From JBKPNX01 sp046732855 (lineage in GTDB: Bacteria; Pseudomonadota; Alphaproteobacteria; Geminicoccales; Geminicoccaceae), in assembly GCA_046732855.1 (NCBI GenBank), contig JBKPNX010000042.1, positions 50,088 to 114,087 on the forward strand: DNA of 64,000 bases, read 5' to 3'. The position numbers and the translations under genes are program-made. Below, one piece after another: positions 8,660 through 17,009 of the stretch. Positions within the stretch are counted from its first letter, which is position 1; each line of letters begins with the position of its first letter. The notes below the pieces were generated by a model. The model saw only the letters and a list, made by a program, of their open reading frames with translations, had not been told where the DNA came from and did not search any database.

Positions 8660-10831
8660 TCACGAGAACTGCTCGGCCGAAGCCGGCTCGCGCGATGGTC
8701 GGTGCCGTCGGCTGGGGGAACGAATGTGCCGCGCGCTCGCGAAGCCGCGGCGCAGCGCCGGTATTGCGATGGACAGCAGCGCCGCGATCAGCGCGAAGTC
8801 GAGCAACAGCTCGCCGAACAGGCCCTCGGGATAGCCGGCCAGGCAGTCGGTCGTCAGCATGTCGAACCATGCGGCGGGAACCCATCCGGGTACCACGCCA
8901 AGCGCGATATAGCCGCACTGAATCTTCGCGATTGAGAAGCCGACCAGCACTACCGCGGCCAGAAGCGCAACCCCGCCAAGGAGCAGTCTGGAGGCCGCGT
9001 ACCGCATGGAATTCCCGCGCGTGGCGTCGGTGGCTTCGCGCGCGCGGCGCGCCCCGATACCGGCCAGTCGGTACACGCCCCATCGGCAGAGGCGGGTGCC
9101 CGCAGCGAGCATTGCTGCCGAGGCGACGAAATACGCGATGGTATCGAGGCCGATCCCGTTCGCGATCAGTTGATCCACATAGGGTGCGAGATCGAACTGC
9201 CGCGCCGCAAAGAGCGCAGATTCGCTGAGCGGCGCGAGCATCATCACTGCCACGAAGAACAATATCAGCAGGCCCAACAACGATAGTATCCCGCCACCGA
9301 TCAGCGCTGGCAGGCCTGACACGAAACCGGTCCGTCGGCGCGTCTCCGGGACCATTAGTCCCGGTCCGCGCGCGCGACGATAGCGCAAGATCGAACGCGC
9401 GCTGCCTCGCAGCAAAATCGCCGATGACGCGACGATGCCCAAGCCGCCCAACATGACCAGAAAAAGTCCGATCACTTCTCCGACGAACTCACCCGTTTCA
9501 GTAGCGAACACGTATTCGGTGAACATGTAATAGATCATGGCCAATACACCGAACAGAGAAAACAGGAAAAGCAACGTTCCCGAGCCGATCCCGAACGCGC
9601 CGATGACCCGCGCTTTGGTCCGCCTGGACGCGAAAATCGGCTCCACGAGCGCGTCATGGCTGAGCTCGTAATAGGTGCTTTCTGATCGATTTTCGGAACG
9701 CAGCAGCCGGCTGGCGACCAGCTGGCTCAGCGTTTCCTTGGGCAGGTCGAGCTGCCGGCGCAGCTCGTTCTCCTCGAGGCTCAGGCGTCGTCCTTCAGGA
9801 CTGATCAGGTACTCCTCGCACAGGCGGTGGCTGGCGCGACGGTGATGGCTGTCCGGCAAGCTCCGGATGGCTTCGCGATAGAAGTCGCGGAGGGTCCGCG
9901 TGAGCCCGGCCTCGCCGCCGAGGTCCGCCATGGTGATGGTGAGGTCGGGCCCCGAGGCGGCCTGTCGAGCGGCCGCGATCTGCTCGATGCGCCGGCAGAC
10001 CAGTTGCAGCTGAAACGGCTCGACGTAGCGCCGGGTTTCCCCGATCGTGCGGGTCCGCCGCTGGGACAGGTAGTCCAGGATCGAGGTGATCGCATGGCTA
10101 TCGAGCGCGAACGGTCGCGTCTCGAGATCGGGGTCGCGCACCGCTGCCGGGCCCACGATCGCCTCCTTTGCGGCATGCAGATCAAGCGGCGCCAGACGAA
10201 AGCGGGCATCGAGGATTTGGGGGATGTGTTCGGCCGCCTCCTCGAGAAAGCCCAGATAGTCCTCGCGCAGAGAGAGCACGATCCGCACCGCGGGCGGATG
10301 CTCGCTCAGCTCCGCGACGGACGGCGTTGCCGAAGGTGGCCGCACCCCGCGCGTGAGGTAACTCAGCTGGTCGAGGAAATGCGCCCGCGCCTGTTCGCTC
10401 TGCAGCGTGAACAGCTCCTCGAACTGATCCAGCACGAGGACCGGGGTGAGCAGCAGATCGCCCCGCCAGAACTCGGCGCTCTTGAAGAAACTCCAGAGCG
10501 ACTCGGGCAACCCGGGCACATATTCTATGCCCTGCCTGTGCGCCTCGCCCGGAATGGCCTCCAGGACGCCCTGAGAGGGGCCGTTGCGCAAATCATTCAC
10601 CCTGACGAACAGCGGCAGGTGATCCTCTTCGCGCAGTCGCGGCGCCACCCCGGCCTGCAGCAACGAGGTCTTGCCAAGGCCGGAGCGCGCATAGACGATC
10701 ACCATGCGATTGGCCAGGACCTTGTCGGCGAGCATCCTCGATGCGCTGCCGCGGCCGAAGAAGACGCGGCGCGAGAAGTCGTTGTCCGAGAACGGCTGGG
10801 CGCCGGGATAGCGGTTTCTCTGGTCGGCCAT
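8660..10831 (-). CDS. nSTAND1-type STAND ATPase with C-terminal membrane helices
   Basis: A 723-residue protein. The N-terminal STAND NTPase has the FFGR entry motif (residues 24-27), Walker A ARSGLGKTS (48-56), Walker B VLVLDQFEELF (131-141) and the downstream IVLSLREDYLGFLE sensor stretch, followed by a winged-helix-like part up to about residue 400. The C-terminal 300 residues contain about six hydrophobic helices (for example GTLLFLFSLFGVLAMIYYMF and ILSLLGLLILFFVAVMML), so the ATPase is tethered to the membrane or could open a pore. It starts 5 bases after the SIR2-TIR gene ends, so the two form an operon. STAND proteins act as ligand-triggered switches, often in phage defence or programmed death. 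There is no recognisable sensor repeat domain; the membrane segment may be the effector. Confidence 0.85.
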   Translation of the reverse strand: MADQRNRYPGAQPFSDNDFSRRVFFGRGSASRMLADKVLANRMVIVYARSGLGKTSLLQAGVAPRLREEDHLPLFVRVNDLRNGPSQGVLEAIPGEAHRQGIEYVPGLPESLWSFFKSAEFWRGDLLLTPVLVLDQFEELFTLQSEQARAHFLDQLSYLTRGVRPPSATPSVAELSEHPPAVRIVLSLREDYLGFLEEAAEHIPQILDARFRLAPLDLHAAKEAIVGPAAVRDPDLETRPFALDSHAITSILDYLSQRRTRTIGETRRYVEPFQLQLVCRRIEQIAAARQAASGPDLTITMADLGGEAGLTRTLRDFYREAIRSLPDSHHRRASHRLCEEYLISPEGRRLSLEENELRRQLDLPKETLSQLVASRLLRSENRSESTYYELSHDALVEPIFASRRTKARVIGAFGIGSGTLLFLFSLFGVLAMIYYMFTEYVFATETGEFVGEVIGLFLVMLGGLGIVASSAILLRGSARSILRYRRARGPGLMVPETRRRTGFVSGLPALIGGGILSLLGLLILFFVAVMMLAPLSESALFAARQFDLAPYVDQLIANGIGLDTIAYFVASAAMLAAGTRLCRWGVYRLAGIGARRAREATDATRGNSMRYAASRLLLGGVALLAAVVLVGFSIAKIQCGYIALGVVPGWVPAAWFDMLTTDCLAGYPEGLFGELLLDFALIAALLSIAIPALRRGFASARHIRSPSRRHRPSREPASAEQFS

Positions 10832-10836
10832 CGTAA

Positions 10837-12174
10837 CTACCGATGCCGGCGCTGAAAGTCGCGGCGCATCGATGAGATCACCTTGCCCATGTCCTCGTCG
10901 AAGTCGCGCGGTCGTACCAGCATCTCCTGATACTCGCCCAACTCGGCAATGCGGTCCTCGGCGGCGATTTCGGCCGTGCGCAGCGGGATCAGGAAGGGCC
11001 CGCGGACGCTGCGCGCGCGTTCGCGCGCCAGCGCGATCTCCTTGTTGACGTAGCTGTCGGTCTTCCGACAGAGCGCCGGGGTATAGAGCACCAGCGCGAA
11101 ATCGGTGGCGTCGAGCTCATCCTGAATCCGCTCGTTCCACAGCTCGCCCCCGCTCAGCCCATCACGGTCCAGCCAGGGCTCGAAGTTCGCCTTCTGCAAC
11201 GCGTCGAACACCATGGCGGCGAGATCGCCGTCCTCGCGGGCGTAGCTGATGAACGCGCGCGGCCGCGGGCCGGCTGGCGAGGCATGCTCGGCGAAGCCGC
11301 CTTCGGCCGCCAGGCGCTGGGCCAGCTCGGTCAGGAATGCGCCCGTGTCCGCATCTTCCAGCTCGATGCGCGTACCCCGCTGGTAAAACAGGATCGTCTG
11401 CTCGCGATCGCTGTCCGACAGCCCGCGCAGCGGCTCGGTGGCGATCGCGCTGCCGGTGCGATGCAGCTCGAGCGCGCGGACCAGCACCTTCAGCAACACG
11501 CGCAGGTACCAGTGCCTGATGCCGAAGCCGACGAACAGGAAACTCTGGCCGATCCGCTTGAGCGCACGGATCAGGCTGCTCGGCAGCGGCGGCCGCTCGG
11601 CGACGATGGCGACCAGGAAATCGAGCAGGTCGTTCTCGCTCAAGACCAGCGAGCCGGGCTCCTGGGCATCGCCGAACAGGTGATAGACCAGCGGGGTCTG
11701 GGGCGAGCTCGGCAACAGGAACTCGGGGTTATCGCGCTTGTCGCCGCGCAGGTGGTAACGTTGGACGATCGGATCCTTGCCCGCGGCCTGCAGGGCGCGC
11801 GTCAGCAGGTCGTCCTGGCAGGTGGTCAGGATCAGGCTGAACGGCAACGCCGCGAGCGCATCATGTACCTCGGAGGGGGCGAAGCGGGGCGACTTGTAGA
11901 ACTTCTGCGCCAGCGCCCGCAGCGCGTTGGGACCGAAGCCTTCCGCGTCCTCGTACTGCTGCGCAACCGCGGCCAAAGTGGCGCCGCTGACCCGCCGGTT
12001 GTCTTCTTCGAGTTCCGCAGCGAGCGCGGCGGTCAGCGCCTCGGCGAAGCTGCTGCCGGCCGTCCCGGACGGTGCGCCGGCAACGGCGGCGGCCGGAATC
12101 TCCGGGCCAAGGACGAGGATGCTCTGACCGTGCCGGACACTGGTGACGAGACTGATCCAGTGCCGTTCCTTCAT
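10837..12174 (-). CDS. SIR2-TIR fusion protein
   Basis: A 445-residue fusion. Residues 1-260 are a SIR2-like (SIR2_2) NAD-binding domain: GQSILVLGPEIP (16-27), SLILTTCQDDLL (113-124), PLVYHLFGD with H165, SENDLLDFL and FLFVGFGIRHWYLR. Residues 306-445 are a TIR domain: RAFISYARED at its start and SYVNKEIALA with the likely catalytic Glu at 379. Both domain types can degrade NAD+ or make NAD-derived signals in bacterial defence (Thoeris, Avs, short pAgo systems). In SIR2 effectors the TTN motif supplies an Asn; here it is Cys119, so the SIR2 half may not be a standard NADase. It forms an operon with the downstream STAND ATPase. An imperfect operator-like repeat lies at 12197-12215. Confidence 0.9.
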   Translation of the reverse strand: MKERHWISLVTSVRHGQSILVLGPEIPAAAVAGAPSGTAGSSFAEALTAALAAELEEDNRRVSGATLAAVAQQYEDAEGFGPNALRALAQKFYKSPRFAPSEVHDALAALPFSLILTTCQDDLLTRALQAAGKDPIVQRYHLRGDKRDNPEFLLPSSPQTPLVYHLFGDAQEPGSLVLSENDLLDFLVAIVAERPPLPSSLIRALKRIGQSFLFVGFGIRHWYLRVLLKVLVRALELHRTGSAIATEPLRGLSDSDREQTILFYQRGTRIELEDADTGAFLTELAQRLAAEGGFAEHASPAGPRPRAFISYAREDGDLAAMVFDALQKANFEPWLDRDGLSGGELWNERIQDELDATDFALVLYTPALCRKTDSYVNKEIALARERARSVRGPFLIPLRTAEIAAEDRIAELGEYQEMLVRPRDFDEDMGKVISSMRRDFQRRHR

Positions 12175-12196
12175 CGGGCTGCGCTCGTCGCGATCA

Positions 12197-12215
12197 CGTT
12201 CGGTCCGGTCGAACG
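12197..12215. promoter_or_regulatory. Inverted repeat upstream of the SIR2-TIR gene
   Basis: CGTTCG (12197-12202) and CGAACG (12210-12215), separated by 7 bases, lie 22 bases before the SIR2-TIR start. This may be an operator. The arms are short, so chance is possible. Confidence 0.25.
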
Positions 12216-12443
12216 GTCAAACCGAGTCAACGTCATTTTCCGCAACCTACCACAGAGCTGCGGGCTTACCAACCTTCCGTAGAATTGGCGCACGCGAGAA
12301 AACATCGGCCGTCAAAAGACCCGGCGCATGGTCCGATCGCCGACACCCTCAGCCAAGCAGGCGCGCTCGGCCGGCTCCCCTGGAAACGAGGTACCTCACG
12401 GCCAGACCGCGGCGCCGGTCTGCCGACCAGCGAGGTGCTGCGC

Positions 12444-12815
12444 TCAGAGCCTCCCCTTGCGGTAGGACCGCTTGGCCGCGATCTTGCCGCCGCGCAAGGT
12501 CAGCACGTCCACGAGGTGGACCTCGAAGCGCTCGCCGGCGCGGGGCGAGCCGGTGGTCACCGATTCGACGGTCGCGTGGTCCGGGCAGACGAAGTGCCGG
12601 ATCTCGTCCCATCGAATATCCGGCACGCGCTCGATCATATTGGCGATCAGCTCGCGGGCGGCCGCCTTGCCCACGGCGCGCGTGCCCCAGGGCGCCTCGC
12701 CAAACGATGCCTCGAACACGACGTCGTCGGTGAACATGTCGATGATGCCGTCGAGATCATGCGCGTTCCAAACCTCTCCGAACCGCCGCACGAACGCTTC
12801 GCCATCGAAGGCCAT
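12444..12815 (-). CDS. SnoaL-like / NTF2-fold protein
   Basis: A 123-residue protein of the NTF2-like superfamily. FVRRFGEVWNAHDLDGIIDMFTDDVVFE is the typical first helix and strand, followed by GTRAVGKAAARELIANMIERVPDI and the strand-rich end VHLVDVLTLRGGKI. Members include isomerases, hydrolases and ligand-binding proteins; no specific activity can be read. The start MAFDGEAF at 12815 was chosen over the 24-codon longer frame because GGGGGAT lies just upstream and the domain begins there. Confidence 0.8.
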   Translation of the reverse strand: MAFDGEAFVRRFGEVWNAHDLDGIIDMFTDDVVFEASFGEAPWGTRAVGKAAARELIANMIERVPDIRWDEIRHFVCPDHATVESVTTGSPRAGERFEVHLVDVLTLRGGKIAAKRSYRKGRL

Positions 12816-12995
12816 GGCCCATATCCCCCGGCTTGGCTTGCAGGTTCCAATGCTTAATGGTGACCGTGATGGCCCAAGCCTAGCCATACGCGCAAGGCTG
12901 CGCCACCGAAGGCATCGGCCCCGAGCAGCGGTCGACGAAGAGCTCGCGCAGCCAGCCGATCCGGGGCGAAATAAGTTGCAGCCGCTGACCGCGTC

Positions 12996-13877
12996 TCAGC
13001 CGCGCTCGATCGGCAGCGTCTCGTCGCGCGCCCATTCGGCCATCGAGGCGTCGTACAGCGCGAGCTTGTCGTAGCCGAGGCGGTGCAGCAGGAACAGGCC
13101 CATGGTCGCGGAGATGCCGCCGCCGCAGTAGCAGACGATGCGATCGGCTTGGCGGGCGCCGAGCGCCTCGATCCGCTGCGCGGCCTCTTCGAGCGGGACG
13201 AAGACGTTCGTTTCCGGCTCGGTCAGATCCGGCCAGGGCAGGTTGACGCTGTTCGGGATGTGTCCGGGGCGGCCGTAGCGGCTCGGCTCGTCGCCCCGAA
13301 AATCCGGCTCGCTCAGCGTGTTGATCAGACACGCGCCCGGGTCGTCGATCGCGTTGAGCACCGCGTCGTTGTCGACGAACAGCCCGGGGCGGGGGCGCGG
13401 CGTGAAGGTCGCGCGCGGATAGGCCGCAGGCTCGATGCTGACCGGGCGACCCTCGCCGAGCCACTTCTCGAAGCCACCATCGAGCACGGCGGCGCGCTCG
13501 AAGCCCATGGCGTGCAGCATCCACCAGACGCGCGTCGCCCACATGATGCGATCGCGGCTGTAGAGCACGACGCGGACGCGATCGCCGATGCCATGGCGCC
13601 CGACGACCGCCGCGAACTCCGCGGCGGGCAGCATCATGAAATGAACCGGCGCATCCCGGCGCGACAGCTCGCCCGGCAGATCCAGAAAGCCGGCGCCCGG
13701 GATGTGACCCGTCTCGTAGTCGGCATGGCCGGCCTCCGGATGGTACGGCACGACCTCGCCCGGCGCGGCCGGCCGGAGCCAGGTGGTGCACTCGAAGATG
13801 CGCAGATCGGACTCCCCAAGGTGCGCCGCGAGCCAGTCGGTCCGGACCAGCGCTTCGGGATGATGGTCGCGTGCCAT
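12996..13877 (-). CDS. Tandem-rhodanese sulfurtransferase (thiosulfate / 3-mercaptopyruvate type)
   Basis: A 293-residue protein with two rhodanese domains. The first (about 1-135) lacks an active cysteine loop. The second ends in the active loop CYCGGGISAT, with the catalytic cysteine near C251. GHIPGAGFLDLP and GHIPNSVNLPWPD are the CH2A-like motifs of the two halves. The Gly-rich loop resembles the mercaptopyruvate type (CGSGVT) more than thiosulfate rhodanese (CRKGVT), so 3-mercaptopyruvate sulfurtransferase is the better guess. Likely cytosolic. The domain is clear; substrate preference is uncertain. Confidence 0.85.
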   Translation of the reverse strand: MARDHHPEALVRTDWLAAHLGESDLRIFECTTWLRPAAPGEVVPYHPEAGHADYETGHIPGAGFLDLPGELSRRDAPVHFMMLPAAEFAAVVGRHGIGDRVRVVLYSRDRIMWATRVWWMLHAMGFERAAVLDGGFEKWLGEGRPVSIEPAAYPRATFTPRPRPGLFVDNDAVLNAIDDPGACLINTLSEPDFRGDEPSRYGRPGHIPNSVNLPWPDLTEPETNVFVPLEEAAQRIEALGARQADRIVCYCGGGISATMGLFLLHRLGYDKLALYDASMAEWARDETLPIERG

Positions 13878-14048
13878 GCCCTGCCTCTTCTCTGTCAGAT
13901 GGTCGTTTCACGCTAACTTGCAGGCAGCACCGAGAAAAGCAATCGATGCCAGTCACGCCGCTTGGTCGGCAGAGCCCAGCCCCATCACCGATGCGAGCGT
14001 CTTCTCTTGCGTTTCAGGGGACCTATTATCAGCAAGGAGGCGCGGCCT

Positions 14049-14423
14049 ATGCTGACAAAATGGCGGCGTGGCCGGATCGCTACGGCGATCGTGCTGTCCG
14101 CCCTCCTCACGCCGTCGCCGGCGGCGAGCGTCAGCACCTGCCCCGCGCCAGCGATGGGAGGTGACGCCATGGACAAGATCGACGACGCATTGCAGGCCCG
14201 GCTCAAGGCCGACGCTGCCGGCACGGTGCCCGTGATCGTGACCTTCACCGGCGCCATCGACGATCGCCAGCTCCAGTCGTGCGGGCTCGCCGTCGCGCAC
14301 CGTTTCGAGGCGATCGGCGCCGTCTCGGGCACCATAGCCGCAAGCGAGGTGCCGCGACTGGCCGCGCTCCCCGGGGTCAAGTCGGTCGAGCTGGACGGCG
14401 AGATGCGTGCGCTGAACCCCTAG
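14049..14423 (+). CDS. Secreted I9-like (subtilisin propeptide-like) protease inhibitor
   Basis: A 124-residue protein whose C-terminal 80 residues look like a free-standing inhibitor I9 / subtilase prodomain: VPVIVTFTGAID, then HRFEAIGAVSGTIAASEVPRL, then LPGVKSVELDGEM. The start at 14049 has a strong AAGGAGG ribosome site and gives a signal peptide (MLTKWRRGRIATAIVLSALL up to PAAS). A second start at 14169, also with a GGGAGGTG site, would give an 84-residue cytosolic form of the domain alone. It faces the subtilase gene, ending 35 bases from its stop, so the pair may be an enzyme and its trans-acting inhibitor or folding helper. Confidence 0.65.
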   Translation: MLTKWRRGRIATAIVLSALLTPSPAASVSTCPAPAMGGDAMDKIDDALQARLKADAAGTVPVIVTFTGAIDDRQLQSCGLAVAHRFEAIGAVSGTIAASEVPRLAALPGVKSVELDGEMRALNP

Positions 14424-14458
14424 GACGGAACCGCGCGCTACGCTCCTTCCTGGATCGC

Positions 14459-15685
14459 TTAGGGGACGCCGGGGACAGCCGCCGGCGCCGCGAACTCGAA
14501 AGCCGCCTGCTCCGCATCGACCCGGCCGAAGCCGAAATTGTTGTCCCGGCCCGGGATTCCGAGGTTGTCCGCGGTCGTCGCCAGCAGCCGTCGGATGGCG
14601 ACGTTCAGGGCGACGCCTGCCGGCGCGAAGCGATGCGTGCTCCAGGCGAGCGCCGCCGCTCCCGTCACGTGCGGGCAGGCCATGCTCGTGCCGCTGAGCC
14701 GCGCGTAGCCGCCGCCCGGCACCGTCGAAAGCACATCGACGCCCGGCGCGCAGAGCTCGATTTCCGGGCCGCGACAGCTGAACCCTGCAAGCTGGTTGGC
14801 CGCATCGATGGCGGAAACGGCGAGAACGCTCCGATACCGGGCCGGGTGCTCCACGGGACCACCGCTGTTGCCGGCTGCCGCCACCAGGAGCACGCCCCGC
14901 GAAAACGCGAGGTCGCACATCGTCTGCACGGACGCCGGCGCAGTACCGCCAAGGCTCATGCTCGCGACATGCATGCCGTTCCTGATGCACCAGTCGAGGC
15001 CGGCGATCAGCCAGCTCCAGTTGCCGGAGCCGCTGCGGCTCATGACCTTGACCGCGTAGAGGTACGCCGCCGGCGCGACCCCGACCACGCCCTCACCATT
15101 CAGCGCCGCGGCGATGATCCCGGCGCAGTGGGTGCCATGCCGGTTGTGGTCCATCGGGCTGGTCTCGTCCGGCACGAAGCTCACGCCGCCTTTGTAGTTG
15201 GGCGCGAGGTCGAGGTGGTTGAAGTCGATGCCGGTGTCCAGCACCGCGACTTTGACGCCCTTGCCGCGAGTGGCGTCCCAGGCGAGCGGGGCCTTGATCT
15301 GGTTGACCCCCACCGGGACCGTCTCCGCCTGCACGGCGGGCTGATTCTCGAACAGCAGAGTCCCGGTGTCGTAGCCGACGGGCAGGGCGTACATCAGCCC
15401 ATCCTCTTCGACGCTTGCGACATTCGGGTCCTTGCGCAGCGCCGCCGCTTCCTTGTCGGTCACCTGCAAAGTGACGATCGGCGCTTCGTACTGGTTGACG
15501 TCGTATCCGATCTCCACCGGCTCCAGGCCGCGCAAGACAGCCGGTGTCACCGCGCTCGTCTCGAGGAAAGTCACGCTGCGTCCGATCGCCGAGCGGACGA
15601 CCTCGATCTTGTCCTTCTTTTTTTCGGGTCGCTTGTCCTTGCGTTTGAACGTGACGATAACCGACTTGACGCTCTCGCCTGCCAT
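14459..15685 (-). CDS. Subtilisin-like serine protease (S8)
   Basis: A 408-residue subtilase. Residues about 1-105 are a charged N-terminal extension and I9-like prodomain (ending RKDPNVASVEEDGLMYAL). The catalytic domain has Asp150 (VAVLDTGID), His183 (HGTHCAG), the oxyanion Asn273 (AAAGNSGG) and Ser334 (SGTSMACPH), so the triad is complete. No signal peptide is visible, unlike most subtilases, which suggests intracellular action or non-classical export. The ribosome site is GGGAGGAG before the ATG. Its promoter (15756-15783) is almost identical to that of the metacaspase gene nearby. It converges on the I9-like gene. Confidence 0.92.
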   Translation of the reverse strand: MAGESVKSVIVTFKRKDKRPEKKKDKIEVVRSAIGRSVTFLETSAVTPAVLRGLEPVEIGYDVNQYEAPIVTLQVTDKEAAALRKDPNVASVEEDGLMYALPVGYDTGTLLFENQPAVQAETVPVGVNQIKAPLAWDATRGKGVKVAVLDTGIDFNHLDLAPNYKGGVSFVPDETSPMDHNRHGTHCAGIIAAALNGEGVVGVAPAAYLYAVKVMSRSGSGNWSWLIAGLDWCIRNGMHVASMSLGGTAPASVQTMCDLAFSRGVLLVAAAGNSGGPVEHPARYRSVLAVSAIDAANQLAGFSCRGPEIELCAPGVDVLSTVPGGGYARLSGTSMACPHVTGAAALAWSTHRFAPAGVALNVAIRRLLATTADNLGIPGRDNNFGFGRVDAEQAAFEFAAPAAVPGVP

Positions 15686-15755
15686 TGTCTCCTCCCTGGG
15701 TCAGTCTAATCTTTCAAGCAATTGTGTCTTGATCTGCTCAGTAGAGCACCATTCG

Positions 15756-15783
15756 AGCGTAGCACCCTCAACTATCGCGTCAA
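15756..15783 (-). promoter_or_regulatory. Shared promoter element, copy 1 (subtilase)
   Basis: On the minus strand this reads TTGACG, 16 bases, TACGCT, a sigma-70-like layout, ending 71 bases before the subtilase ATG. It matches the element before the metacaspase gene (16894-16921) at 25 of 28 positions. The conserved spacer contains GTTGAGGGTG. Confidence 0.65.
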
Positions 15784-16028
15784 GTATCTCGGCTCGCGAT
15801 CTAAACGTCCGGTTATTACCATCTCGCGCGCGGGGCGGCCAGAACGGCTAGCGGCACAGGCGGTTTGGACTGCCAAGAAGCGATAGGGATCAACGACACC
15901 AGCGACGGCGCCGGTCGGCGACCAAGGATCGGCCGCCTTCTCACCGCCGGCCTGCGACCGCGCTGCACGCCACTCGCGGCTTCAGGCGAACGCTGGCAGT
16001 CTCCAGCCCCGCAACCTTCGGGCGAGAA
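15784..16028. other. Intergenic region
   Basis: About 245 bases between the subtilase promoter and the end of the metacaspase gene. No gene or repeat was seen. Confidence 0.4.
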
Positions 16029-16826
16029 CTACCGGCCCTCTTCCAGGACCCGCCAGGCCTTCATGCTGCTCGAGCCCTGAACGTTGGGCGTCTGTGGATA
16101 GTTCTGCGTCGGCAGCATCTCGCGGATCTTGCGGAACCAGTCGCGGTATGTGGCGGCGGCCGGAAGGGCGCCGAGCGCCTGCAGCGCGGCGTAGGTGAAC
16201 GCCCCGTTGGGCCGGCCGTCGAACGACGCGTCGTAGCTGAACTCCCAGTCCTGGCAGCCGGCGAACAGCATGGCGGCATTGGCGCGCGAGCGCCCGGCGA
16301 AGGCGCGCGGGATGTGCCGGGCGACCTCGAGCGCCTTGGGGGAAAGGAACGTCTCTGGCGGCAGGAACCGCACGCGCACCGGGTTGTCACCGATCGCCGG
16401 GGCCATGCGCGAGACCGTGCCCGAGTGACAGGAGTCGGAGATGAACACGATCCGCGCGCCGCGCTGGCGCTGCTGGAAGATATCGTAAAGCTCGTCGTCG
16501 ACGAGGAAGTTGCCGCGGTTGATGTCGTAGGGGCAGAGCGCCTCGTCGCGCTGGTCGGGCTCGTCGCCGTCCCGGTCGGGTACCCAGGTGCCGTGCCCGG
16601 AATAGGTGATGATCGCGAGATCGCCGTAGCCGGCGCCCTTGACCAACTCGGTCATGGCGCTGGCCATGCTCGCCTTGCTCGCGTTCTTGTCGAGCAGCGT
16701 GGTCACTTCGAACCCGCGCCCCTTCAGCATGCCAGCCCAGTCCTGCGCATCGTTCACGCAACCGGAAAGATCGCTGCCGGTGCCCGGGTAGTCGTTGATG
16801 CCGATGCAGAGCGCACGCTTGGACAT
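16029..16826 (-). CDS. Caspase-family protein (metacaspase, peptidase C14)
   Basis: A 265-residue single-domain caspase-fold protein. It opens with KRALCIGINDYPG, has the catalytic histidine in YSGHGTW (H78) and the catalytic cysteine in ISDSCHSG (C133), both intact. DGDEPDQRDEALCPYD is the acidic segment that often binds calcium in metacaspases. The length fits a bare p20/p10 domain with no sensor attached, so activation must come from calcium or a partner. GGAGGCGAAC precedes the ATG. The promoter is nearly the same as that of the subtilase gene 1.1 kb away, arguing for joint control. Confidence 0.92.
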   Translation of the reverse strand: MSKRALCIGINDYPGTGSDLSGCVNDAQDWAGMLKGRGFEVTTLLDKNASKASMASAMTELVKGAGYGDLAIITYSGHGTWVPDRDGDEPDQRDEALCPYDINRGNFLVDDELYDIFQQRQRGARIVFISDSCHSGTVSRMAPAIGDNPVRVRFLPPETFLSPKALEVARHIPRAFAGRSRANAAMLFAGCQDWEFSYDASFDGRPNGAFTYAALQALGALPAAATYRDWFRKIREMLPTQNYPQTPNVQGSSSMKAWRVLEEGR

Positions 16827-16893
16827 GTTCGCCTCCGAGCCAAAATGGATGCAACCAGCCGAGTTTCTGGCGGCTCACGCGATTCGTGCGCTC

Positions 16894-16921
16894 AGCGTAT
16901 CACCCTCAACCATGGCGTCAA
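16894..16921 (-). promoter_or_regulatory. Shared promoter element, copy 2 (metacaspase)
   Basis: TTGACG, 16 bases, TACGCT on the minus strand, 68 bases before the metacaspase ATG. It differs from the subtilase copy at only three positions (16900, 16911, 16914), none in the hexamers; flanking sequence is unrelated, so the match marks a functional element. Confidence 0.65.
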
Positions 16922-17009
16922 TCTGGTTCTCTCCCGATCGCGCCGTCGCAGCAAATCGAAGCTCCAGATGCACGCCAGAGGGCCGCCGATGAAGGCGCGA
17001 GGGTGAGGG

